DNA of 64,000 nt, from contig CM060981.1 in the NCBI GenBank assembly GCA_030765065.1, forward strand, positions 228,725,152 through 228,789,151, given 5' to 3'. Positions 24,271-32,163 of this stretch are shown here, piece after piece. The notes below the pieces were generated by a model, which was given only the letters and a program-made list of their open reading frames with translations, made no database searches and was not told where the DNA came from. Positions within the stretch are counted from its first letter, which is position 1; each line of letters opens with the position of its first letter. The stretch is from Deroplatys truncata (lineage: Eukaryota > Arthropoda > Insecta > Mantodea > Mantidae). A program made the translations under genes and the position numbers.

Positions 24271-24279
24271 ACGAATTGT

Positions 24280-25055
24280 TTCTCTCTATCACGTACTTAG
24301 TAGGTATAGAAGATATTGCATTTTACCCAAAATTGGAAATCATCGAAAATATATATTTTGAGGCCCCTGAATTCAAAACAGGATTTTTAGAAAAGTTTCC
24401 GCTTGCGCGCGTGTGTGTGGGTGTCTGTGATCAAATAGGAAGTCTGATAAATACCAAATTTGGAACAGTTTTCAAAGCTATTTTGTTTTTACAAAAATGG
24501 CGATAGCTCTTTTGATTAAAATACTATATGTTAAAGATATTTACGTAATAAATAAAATATTTATCTTGAAATTCCTTAGGACAGTCTGTGAAGTCCTCTT
24601 TATTTGGAAAGAATTTCGTGTAATCTTGTATAACTGGTAAATGTTAAGTGATAGACGAAAACGTACTACACAAGAAATGCAGATATCTTTAAAACAATTC
24701 TTTTTTTCAAATAAGTTTTCTGTGGCATCAGCGATTTCTAATATATATCCATTTATCAATGGTTCCAATTATTTAATACTTATCATTCTTTCAAAGTCCC
24801 ATCGATTTTCGGGTGTTTTTCGCGATCTCATCGAAAGAGTATGGAAATTTAAGGCCAAAATATAGCATCCAATTCTGAAACATATGAATATCTCTGTTCC
24901 CTTTGTATCTACAATCAAATGTGTAATGCAGCTATTTCTGCCAAGGTTTATCTCGATTAAAAGGAATGAGATAGGGAAATGAACTTTCGTAAGGATAACT
25001 TTTATACCCACTAATAAGTGATAGAGTAGAGAAATTCATGTAAATATGACACATA
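24280..25055 (-). repeat. R1 repeat, long subtype
   Basis: Reverse-orientation copy with GAGGCCCCTGAATTC, a GTGTGTGGGTGTCTGTGA patch, ACTACACAAGAAATGCAG, ATCGATTTTCGGGTG, and the end GTAGAGAAATTCATG. It lies head-to-tail with the next copy. Confidence 0.65.
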
Positions 25056-25059
25056 TTTT

Positions 25060-25866
25060 TACTTTCTCTACTACATATAGTAAGTAGGGAAAGTATCACA
25101 TTCATCCAAAAATTGGATACCGAGATTTCACCAGAAATACATGTGTGAATCAAAAAAAGCACCTTTGGATAAAGGTCCATGTATGTATTTGAACAGTATA
25201 AATCAAAAACGAAAAATCGCATAAATAGCAAACTTGGTATTTAGATTCATTAGCATACAAGGATGCGACACAAAGATTTTCAAGAAAATCTCCCACCCCA
25301 AACTACATTAAATATGGAAAATATTTCGAAAATTTTGATTTTCTTAAAAATGGCTCTAACAATTTTGATTAAAATATCATATATTTAACATATTTTCATG
25401 ACAAACAAAATGTGTATCTTGAATTTTCTGGGAATGTTCCTAAAAGTCCTCTTCTTTCTGAATGGCTTTTGCATAACTGGTAAACCTTAAAATATAAACA
25501 AAATGCTTCTACACAAAAATGTAGAGCTCGTTAAAACACACAATTTATGTCGTATACATATTTTGTGGAGTGAACCGTTTCCGAGATAATCCTTGTTATT
25601 TGTTTCAATTTTCCAATAGTTATACTTTTTCTCAAATGGGGATTCGTTCTTCGTCATTTAGGTGCTGGATATGCAAAGAGAATGAAATGCTCCACATAGC
25701 AACAAGCTCTTAAAATATTTGATTATCGCTTAAAGCCTACCAATTTCCCTTGCCTCTACAAGAAAATTAACAAACGTTTATCTCTATTAATATAAAGTAG
25801 ATAAGCGTTTGTAAACATAGTTGTACAAGAGTAGAGAAAGTCATGTGACTGTAATACGTCAAATTC
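25060..25866 (-). repeat. R1 repeat, short subtype
   Basis: Starts TTTTTACTTTCTCTACTAC directly after the previous copy's tail and ends GTAGAGAAAGTCATGTGAC. Landmarks include CCCACCCCAAACTAC and CTCCACATAGCAACAAGC. Confidence 0.7.
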
Positions 25867-25874
25867 TTTTTGCT

Positions 25875-25925
25875 GGCATAGCAACTGCATTATATGTCGG
25901 AAGATATAATACAGTTGCCATGACT
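25875..25925. repeat. Imperfect palindrome
   Basis: TGGCATAGCAACTGCATTAT faces ATATAATACAGTTGCCATG across a short loop, giving a potential 17-bp stem with small bulges. Its role is unknown; it may be the end of a degraded foldback element. Confidence 0.4.
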
Positions 25926-25929
25926 TATT

Positions 25930-26500
25930 ATTATACATTATTTCCTGCTTCGCTTCTGATTCATAGTATTGGCATTGACTCCGATATTTTGAAAAGCAAT
26001 GTCTTTCGAGCGACATGAATAATGTAGACTGGTTGGTGCACCTTTGGGAAATACTCGGTTATAGACCACAATTCAGTGTAAGCTTCAGTCCCTCAGCAGC
26101 AATAACAGCCGCCCCTATGATACATCTAGTGTTTGCACAATAAACGTGTGCTTTTACTCCTCCCAAGTCGTGTACAGTTTGCGGTTTAGTATGCGCGTTA
26201 ATTAGCGAAACAATCATTACGATTCACATTATGGTCACAGGTTAGTTACAGCTACCCCTCAGTGTATGGATATTAAATGGCACCTGGGTGATTTTGGTCA
26301 TGAAAGTGGAAATGTCGCCGATCACAGTCATGTTGTTGTCATGGCAATTCTGTTACTGAGAACTGCGGTAGTAATAATGGATCTGGTTCAAGCAACATAA
26401 TCGTGGTATGTAGTAATATCTGCTTATAGTTCCCAAAGGGAAAAGGTTTTTTAAAATAAATCTAATTCCTACAATAATATTACTTTTCCCACTATTATCT
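25930..26500. other. No recognisable feature
   Basis: Sequence just outside the left inverted arm. It does not resemble R1 and carries no recognised gene. Confidence 0.45.
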
Positions 26501-26501
26501 A

Positions 26502-27880
26502 TCCCTGAATCCAAATGAAGCATGTTTTAAAACATGTCCGTATATGTGTTTGTGAATAGCATAACTCAAAATCGAAGAGCTGGTGAAATACCAAACTTAG
26601 TGTTGAGTTCAGTGTCTTCAAAGGATGCGACATGAAGATTTTTAAGAAAATCACTTCAACTCAGCTATCCTTTACATGACACATTTTTCGAAAATTTCTG
26701 TTTTCTATAACATGGCTGTTAACGATTTTGATTAAAATACCCATATAAAAGGATACTCACATGACAAATAAGATTTATATCTTGAATTTTCTGGGAATAG
26801 CCTACGAAATCCTCTTCGCTCGGAAGGAATCTTGTATAATCTTGCATAACTACGTGGGCTGATCAACAAAGACTGAGACTGATTTTTTTCACAGATGTTT
26901 ATTACTCCAATTGAATGTTTACATGATCTTTTTCAAAGTAGTCCCCTCCTACATCAATGCACTTTTTATAGCGTCTCTGCCAGTCCTTGAACACGTGCTG
27001 CAGACCATTCTTTGTCAGGTCCTTGAGAATCGCCTCACTTTTCTTGAGCACTGCTTCAGAGTTCTCAAATCAAATACCCCGAAGCTTTGCCTTTAGTGAT
27101 TTGAATGAAAAAAAGTCACAGGGTGCAAGATCGGGGCTATAAGGTGGATGTGGTACACAGGTAATATTGAATCGAGCCAGAAACCGCATGACTAGATTTG
27201 CGACGTGAGGCCGTGCATTGTCATGATAAAGTCACCACCCAGTCCGAGCAATCTCTGGTCGTTTCTTTGCAATGTGCTTCCTCAGTGTAGCCAATACTGA
27301 CGTGTAGTATGCTGCTATAACAGTAGTGTGAGGGGGAACTGCATGCTGGTAAATCATTCCATTACAGTCAAAAAATGTGATCACCATCACTTTCCCTGCA
27401 AATGGAACAATGTTTGCCTTCTTTGGTGTTGGAGAACCTGGCGATTTCCACATTGTGCTGCCTTGTTTTCCTTCAGGATCATAATGATGCAGCCATGACT
27501 CATCACTGGTGATAATCGATTTAAAAAATGCATTACCTCCATTGTCTGGTATGCGAAATGCACGTAGGGTCTACAAAATAGAGCATTACTACCAACCTAC
27601 CAATACGATAGTGCTGCCGCTTGCCAACATTATACACAAAAAACCGCTCTTTTCAAATATTTATGTTACAGATTCGAAACTATCACGGAAGCTACAGGAA
27701 AAAATCGGTCTCAGTCTTTGTTGATCAGCCCTCGTAGTAAACGTTAAGTGATAGACGAAAACGTACCACACAAGAAATGTAGATTTATTTAAAACACACA
27801 ATTACTTAAAATAAGTTTTTTATGGCATAAGCCGTTTCTGAGATTACCGTTATTAAAAACTCGAATTGTTCAACACTTGT
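26502..27880 (-). repeat. Left arm of 1,379-bp inverted repeat
   Basis: The reverse complement matches 38658-40036 over the same length, with only a few substitutions noticed by eye and no indels. It is a piece of R1 in reverse orientation with an 882-bp mariner inside. Its outer edge stops abruptly within R1 at TCCCTGAATCC. Its inner edge joins virus-derived coding sequence at 27880/27881. The other arm instead continues into R1 sequence on both sides, so this arm looks like the derived copy. Confidence 0.9.
26853..27734 (-). mobile_element. Mariner transposon, 882 bp, internally deleted
   Basis: The ends are inverted repeats around GGGCTGATCAACAAAGACTG, flanked by TA, and joining the flanks restores the R1 sequence GCATAACTAGTAAACG. 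The minus-strand transposase remnant keeps SDESWLHHYDPEGKQG (first Asp), LYHDNARPHVANLVM (second) and PPYSPDLAPCDFFSF (third). The N-terminal DNA-binding part is gone, and there are in-frame stops after ARTGW and after KLRGI. The right-arm copy has the same lesions. Confidence 0.85.
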
Positions 27881-28260
27881 CCGGCGGTAGACTCATACGT
27901 TTCATCACCTATCAATATTTGATTAGTTATAAAATGAATATCTTTATTTCCAAGCATATAACTTCCATCCTGATATCTCACGCCGAACAATGTATCAATA
28001 CGATCCTTGTCTTTTGAGCGAACGTATTGAAGGTAAGTAGAAATACTTGTAGAATCACCATCTTCATTCTTGACGTTCTTCACCGGCAACCCTCGTTGAG
28101 TGTCCAAAATATCCTTGAGGGGGGTGGTTACAGGCTTCAAAGCTTCGGACATGACATGCTGAGTCTCAAACCTGAGACCTTTTAGAGCTCTCAGTTTTTC
28201 TTTTACAGCCCTGGTATGCTCGGCTACAGACTCTTTAAGTCTTATGCTTTCACTATCCAT
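27853..28260 (-). pseudogene. DUF8207-like virion-associated protein, 3' truncated
   Basis: A frame from ATG at 28260 encodes about 126 virus-derived residues and then runs nine codons into the R1 arm before a stop at 27853. The first half is a charged helix rich in Lys and Glu. The second half has RIDTLFGVRYQDGSYMLG and IHFITNQILIGDETYESTAG, a pattern I recognise from proteins labelled DUF8207 in insect Polinton-like elements, where a 'GLWELL' block usually comes next. The break falls exactly there (27880/27881). Function in the family is unknown. It follows the fibre gene by 37 bp. An upstream TTG could extend the frame, but ATG 28260 is the likely start. Confidence 0.7.
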
Positions 28261-28297
28261 CTTACAAATGATGAGGAAATAGACGATTACCTTCAAT

Positions 28298-29401
28298 TTA
28301 TAGTCTGCGTTCAGCTTGAGTTCTCAACGTGTCGATAGCCTTAGCTAACATCTCTATCGAAGTTCTCAGTTGGTCGGTTTCTTTCTTATGCTCCTGTGTA
28401 TGTGTCTTGAACGCTTCAGCAAAGATTGCCGTATTAGCGTACTGGCTTCTGGCTGATTCTTCTAGAGTCGTCATTTGCTGCATATTAGTTTTGTAGGCGT
28501 CCATCATCATATTTACATTATCCTCCACTTTCTTAAGTTTATCATTGCAGCAATCAGTTTTGAGAGTATTCAAAACCTCTATCTTTAACTGTCTGACTGT
28601 AGCCTCTAAATCTGAAACTCGCTTCATCGCTAACTTTTCTAAATTACTAATTTTCTGATTGCAAAGATTCTGAAGATTTGTTTTTTCTCTATCAAGCTCT
28701 GCGGTAACTTGTTTAATAGAGTCCATTACAGAATCCACTCTGTCTTTTGTAGAGGTTGTTAGAGTATCCACTTTACTCGTAGTTTTATTCAGATTTGCTG
28801 TAATGTCTAGCAGCTTCTTGCCTACTTGCATCTCGATTTCCTTTGGTAAGTACCTGTTTAACTGCTGTCGCGTCTCGTTCGATTTCCTAATGATCATAGC
28901 TCTAGCATATCTTTTATTTACAGCATCCGTATCTCCGAGAGGATCCGCTATATCAATGATTCTCTTATTGTCGAATATAATGTTACCATTACCATCTCTC
29001 GACTGCGTGAGTGAATTGACATATCCAACGATGAACTTTTTATTCACAACATCATTATCGTGAACAGGATCTAGCAATACCTTCAATCTAACTTTATCGA
29101 TCACGACGTTATTTTCCTTATCTCTCTTGAGGATATATCTTGAAATCAATTCATCGATCAGGGTCTTAACCATAACCTCAACATTGTTAGCAGCTTGCTG
29201 AGAGAAATCTTGCATCCTAATTTCGAGAGCATCCACATAATTCTTATTGGAGGCGTCATGATTATCTTCAGGATCGTGAACATTGCACAATCTCTTATTC
29301 TTGAATTGATAGTTTCCTTTGACATCTCTGTTTATGATAAAACGATCAAACACTCTTCTAACTGGTCCAGTTCTCTGAGAACCGAACCTATCGATGCTCA
29401 T
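28298..29401 (-). CDS. Tail-fibre-like coiled-coil protein (367 aa)
   Basis: Residues 1-170 hold three imperfect repeats at about 35-57, 103-126 and 145-168. Each has the form 'N.R....DP.....D.VNK.Y' (NKRLCNVHDP, KVRLKVLLDP, NKRIIDIADP, then (A/V)(S/V)NK). Such repeats are known from phage and virus fibre shafts and peptide-repeat adhesins. Residues from about 190 to the end are a long heptad-rich coiled coil with a CC pair near the middle. No signal peptide or membrane segment is evident. The ATG lies 6 bp after the ATPase stop on the same strand, so the two are probably co-transcribed. Role as a virion surface fibre is inferred from architecture. The frame is intact. Confidence 0.7.
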   Translation of the reverse strand: MSIDRFGSQRTGPVRRVFDRFIINRDVKGNYQFKNKRLCNVHDPEDNHDASNKNYVDALEIRMQDFSQQAANNVEVMVKTLIDELISRYILKRDKENNVVIDKVRLKVLLDPVHDNDVVNKKFIVGYVNSLTQSRDGNGNIIFDNKRIIDIADPLGDTDAVNKRYARAMIIRKSNETRQQLNRYLPKEIEMQVGKKLLDITANLNKTTSKVDTLTTSTKDRVDSVMDSIKQVTAELDREKTNLQNLCNQKISNLEKLAMKRVSDLEATVRQLKIEVLNTLKTDCCNDKLKKVEDNVNMMMDAYKTNMQQMTTLEESARSQYANTAIFAEAFKTHTQEHKKETDQLRTSIEMLAKAIDTLRTQAERRL

Positions 29402-29407
29402 GGTTAA

Positions 29408-30124
29408 CTACAAATGATCATTTTCTTTTTTGTCGAGCTTAATATATACATCAAAACCATTCCTATATCGTCCCTCATTCATATGAAATTCAGGAACTAT
29501 CACAACAAAGGGTCTTCCTTCTGTAGAACTCTCCCAAACGTTCTTACATAGATCTTTAAATTCATTGTAGGTCATGTCGGTATTTACATAATCTTCGTAA
29601 ATGTGCTTTAAGTTTAAATTGTCTTGTCTGAAGAGTATTATCATGTTTGTATTATCGCGAATTAAATGTTTTGGAACTTTAGCATAGGACTGTGCTAGAT
29701 ATACAGAGTCGACATTTCGATGTCTACCCATACTGTAAAAGGATGCTATCTTTTCCTGCTTTTCAGTGATGACGTCATCAAATATAAAGATTGAATTTTC
29801 TTTGACTTCAGAAGGATGCAAAACATCATCTCCGTTCTCGAAGGTGTTCACTTCTATACCTTCGATGTTTCCGAGCACTTTAATTAGGTATTGGTACTTT
29901 GGTTGATAGAGAGACTTTGAATAAATATACAAATTTTCAAAACGTAGTCCATTCTCATGGAGTAGCATATTGAGTAATACGTTTGTTTTCCCTGCACTGG
30001 AGCTCCCTAAAATAAGAGCTCTGACATTAGATGGAAATAACTTGCCATGGCGATCGCTTCTAAAGTCACTTTCAAAGTCTAATACCTGAATAGGTAGAGA
30101 GCAGTGCTGCTTAACAAGCTCCAT
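29408..30124 (-). CDS. A32/FtsK-like DNA packaging ATPase (238 aa)
   Basis: Walker A is GSSSAGKT at residues 40-47. Walker B is IFIFDDV at about 112-118, with Asp-Asp as the acidic pair. A sensor-like block, LAQSYAKVPKHLIRDNTN, lies at 143-160. This spacing is typical of Polinton, virophage and adenovirus IVa2/A32-type genome-packaging ATPases, which power entry of DNA into preformed capsids. The length fits the family. The start ATG 30124 lies about 35 bp from a minus-strand TATATAAA (30159-30166), implying a very short 5' leader. The frame is intact, with all key residues present. Confidence 0.9.
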   Translation of the reverse strand: MELVKQHCSLPIQVLDFESDFRSDRHGKLFPSNVRALILGSSSAGKTNVLLNMLLHENGLRFENLYIYSKSLYQPKYQYLIKVLGNIEGIEVNTFENGDDVLHPSEVKENSIFIFDDVITEKQEKIASFYSMGRHRNVDSVYLAQSYAKVPKHLIRDNTNMIILFRQDNLNLKHIYEDYVNTDMTYNEFKDLCKNVWESSTEGRPFVVIVPEFHMNEGRYRNGFDVYIKLDKKENDHL

Positions 30125-30158
30125 GTTAACAACTAACTTATAAAATGCGTGTGCGATG

Positions 30159-30212
30159 TTTATATATTACCGGATGTAAAGTAGTTAATGACTGATTGCA
30201 ATGATATAAAAG
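30159..30212. promoter_or_regulatory. Divergent TATA promoters
   Basis: Two TATA boxes face outwards in a 121-bp intergenic gap: minus-strand TATATAAA (30159-30166) serving the ATPase side, and plus-strand TATAAAAG (30205-30212) serving the PLA2 side, 34 bp before that gene's ATG. The arrangement splits the block into two oppositely transcribed arms. Confidence 0.65.
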
Positions 30213-30245
30213 GGCTAATGTATGCAGTTACTCGCTTAGTATATC

Positions 30246-30728
30246 ATGAGAGCTAAGAGAGGAAGGTCGCTGCAGTATAAGCGCGGCTCTGGAATTATTA
30301 ATTCCATAATTAATTCGCTCCCCTTTGAAGCTCACTTACCTGGATATAGATATTGCGGGCCTGGTACTAAATTGGAAAAACGTCTAAAAAGAGGAGACCC
30401 TGGAATTAACCAATTAGACGAAGCTTGCAAACAGCACGACCTCGCGTACGCTGAGAATAAGGACACCGCTTCAAGGCAAATAGCGGATAAAATTCTTGCA
30501 GAGAAGGCTTGGAAACGGGTGCAGTCATCAGATTCAACTTTTGGTGAAAGGTTAGCTGCAAGGCTAGTAACTGCAATCATGAAGGGAAAGGTTGCAGTGG
30601 GAGCCGGAAAGAGGAAGAAGAAGAGAGGAGGGTTCTTACCATTGATACCCATCATTGCTGCTTTAGGCGCTGCGGCAGGCGGTGCTGCTCAGATAGCCTC
30701 TGCAGTCAATAAAAAAAAAGGCTGCTGA
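30246..30728 (+). CDS. Phospholipase A2-domain capsid protein (160-aa frame)
   Basis: The PLA2 domain has calcium-loop motif YCGPGT at residues 36-41 and catalytic pair HD at 64-65 within LDEACKQHDLAY. This resembles the PLA2 of parvovirus VP1 and of adintovirus minor proteins, which helps particles leave endosomes. A basic patch (KRKKKRGG) and an Ala-rich hydrophobic helix follow. The frame stops just after a run of nine A (30711-30719). In a shifted frame, 30729-30920 continues with a second 'basic patch + GGFLP + Ala/Ser-rich' unit, and another frame change at a second A9 run (30889-30897) leads to a short Gly/Lys-rich tail ending near 30979. The C-terminal half is therefore broken by two single-base shifts, unless slippage or assembly error explains them. 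Confidence 0.8.
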   Translation: MRAKRGRSLQYKRGSGIINSIINSLPFEAHLPGYRYCGPGTKLEKRLKRGDPGINQLDEACKQHDLAYAENKDTASRQIADKILAEKAWKRVQSSDSTFGERLAARLVTAIMKGKVAVGAGKRKKKRGGFLPLIPIIAALGAAAGGAAQIASAVNKKKGC

Positions 30729-30979
30729 TAGGCACTTAGCAGAAGTTGCGAGGCATAACAAGGCGATGGAGACACGAGGAAAGGGACTCCGAAAGAGAAG
30801 GTGTAAGAAGAGGAATAAAGGAGGATTCTTACCTGCAATGCCACTGATGTCGTCTTTAGCCGCTGCATCTAAAATAGCAAGGTCCCTGAAAAAAAAAGAG
30901 GATCTAAAGGCAGGGGTTTAAAGAAGAAGGCAAAAAACGGTGGAAGAGGATTGTACATATACCGGAGGAAGCCCTAAGT
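30729..30979 (+). pseudogene. Out-of-frame continuation of the PLA2 protein
   Basis: Two short frames follow the PLA2 ORF. The first has RKRRCKKRNKGGFLPAMPLM, which echoes RKKKRGGFLPLIPII of the upstream frame, so the region is an internal duplication of a basic-hydrophobic unit. The second has KNGGRGLYIYRRKP before a TAA at about 30978. Neither has its own convincing start. Both sit behind A9 homopolymers, the likely positions of insertion or deletion. Adenovirus pVI and pX-like core proteins have similar basic composition, but no homology is claimed. Confidence 0.55.
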
Positions 30980-31306
30980 AACGTAGCCATCGAATATTAT
31001 GCTAAACGTTTAAAAATTCCTTATTTTAGAGGAGTTTATATGATTGACAAACTTCCTTTAAAACCACACTTCAAAGAGAGACCTATTACCAATCTCGATA
31101 CCTCCGATAATGAAGGAACACACTGGGTTGCTATAAGGAAAGAAGGTGATGTCGCATACTACTTTGATAGTTTCGGCAATTTGAAACCGCCTCCTGAGAT
31201 TGAGAAATATCTACAAGGTGTTAAAATCTACTATAATACACGGAGATACCAGAATTTCGAATCAGTCATCTGCGGGCACTTGTGCTTGCAATTTCTTTTA
31301 TCCTAG
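30980..31306 (+). CDS. Adenain-like cysteine protease
   Basis: Processes capsid precursors in adenoviruses and is shared by Polintons and adintoviruses. Visible triad: His in GTHWVAI, Asp in YYFDSFG, Cys in VICGHLCLQFLL. The conserved N-terminal block YFRGVYMIDKLPLKP and NLD are present. The first ATG (31040) falls inside that block, and family-like sequence (ALSNVAIEYYAKRLKIPYF) continues upstream in frame to about 30970 with no ATG, up to a stop near 30910. The true start is therefore unclear: splicing, a non-AUG start, or a lost start codon. The start given here is approximate. The catalytic part is intact, and the next gene starts 20 bp downstream. Confidence 0.8.
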   Translation, partial: NVAIEYYAKRLKIPYFRGVYMIDKLPLKPHFKERPITNLDTSDNEGTHWVAIRKEGDVAYYFDSFGNLKPPPEIEKYLQGVKIYYNTRRYQNFESVICGHLCLQFLLS

Positions 31307-31325
31307 AAGCTGCTACATCGTCAAG

Positions 31326-32036
31326 ATGAGTTATACAGTTACAGTGAGTGGGCCAGACACTGTTATTTCAACGTATTTAAACCCGCCTCTACAGCTAGAT
31401 TCTCCAGGTCATTATGAGGTTGCTCTCTTGAATTTTGAAACATTCTATTCAATACCAAATGTCGATGAAAGTAATAATAGATTTCATTATATTCACAATG
31501 GTAAACCTGAAACCATTGTCATCCCGCATGGAACCTACGAGATTGCCGATATCAACGCATTTCTAAAGGATAAACTAGGATTGAATGATGAAGTCTTCTT
31601 CATAAGGCCTAACAATAATACAATGAAGGCTGAGATTAAATGTCCTTATACAATAGACTTTTCTAAGGCTAGATCTATTGGTTCGCTTCTAGGATTCACA
31701 GACACTAAAATAATTCCTGCTGGAGAAGCGTTTGAATCTGACGATCTTGTGAATATATTTAAAGTGAGTATCATACGTGTGGAGTGCAGTATTGCAACAG
31801 GTTCTTTCATTGACGGTAAAAGTGGACATTCGCTCTACGAGTTTTTCCCTTCTGTTCCGCCAGGCTATCATATCTCTCAAGAACCCTCGAACCCGATATA
31901 TTTGCCGGTCATAGATACAAACTATATAGACCAGATCACTATTCGAGTGGTAGATCAACACGGAAAGGCGATCAACTTCAGGAACGAAGTTATCACTACA
32001 AGACTGCACATAAGACGCAATGGCAATACATTTTAA
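31326..32036 (+). CDS. Penton-like minor capsid protein (236 aa)
   Basis: The family forms the pentameric vertices of Polinton- and adintovirus-type capsids with a single jelly roll. Recognisable blocks are LDSPGHYEVALLNFETFYSI, then IVIPHGTYEIADINAFLKD and ARSIGSLLGFTDT, close to the typical order. The frame is open further upstream to 31200, but the ATG at 31326 (context AAGATGAG) lies just after the protease stop and gives the expected N-terminus. The 3' end overlaps the next small gene by 17 bp. No lesions. Confidence 0.85.
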   Translation: MSYTVTVSGPDTVISTYLNPPLQLDSPGHYEVALLNFETFYSIPNVDESNNRFHYIHNGKPETIVIPHGTYEIADINAFLKDKLGLNDEVFFIRPNNNTMKAEIKCPYTIDFSKARSIGSLLGFTDTKIIPAGEAFESDDLVNIFKVSIIRVECSIATGSFIDGKSGHSLYEFFPSVPPGYHISQEPSNPIYLPVIDTNYIDQITIRVVDQHGKAINFRNEVITTRLHIRRNGNTF

Positions 32037-32163
32037 AAGACATCGCAAATACTATAATAGACGACGTACATCACGTTCGAAGCATACTACCTCTCCAGCT
32101 TCCGAGGAGTTAACACGTGCTAACCGCAAGTTCCTCGAGGGATTAGGTTACAGAACGTTATAA
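32020..32163 (+). CDS. Small basic protein (47 aa)
   Basis: Missed by length-filtered gene finding. ATG at 32020 lies inside the end of the penton-like gene in another frame. The first 22 residues are rich in Arg, Lys and His (KRHRKYYNRRRTSRSKH); the C-terminus reads RKFLEGLGYRTL. The stop codon TAA overlaps the ATG of the major capsid gene in a TAATG junction, suggesting coupled termination-reinitiation. Its position between penton and hexon and its charge suggest a DNA-binding core or capsid-cement peptide. That role is inference; I do not recognise a named family. Confidence 0.6.
   Translation: MAIHFKRHRKYYNRRRTSRSKHTTSPASEELTRANRKFLEGLGYRTL

Noticed and set aside
27509..27724. 71-codon open frame, repeated exactly at 38814-39029
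   Set aside because: It is antisense to the decayed mariner transposase in both arms and is duplicated only because the arms are.
30246..30728. PLA2 domain as evidence for an endogenous parvovirus
   Set aside because: The neighbouring hexon, penton, A32-type ATPase and adenain-like protease belong to the Polinton/adintovirus lineage. No parvovirus Rep or parvovirus capsid body is present.
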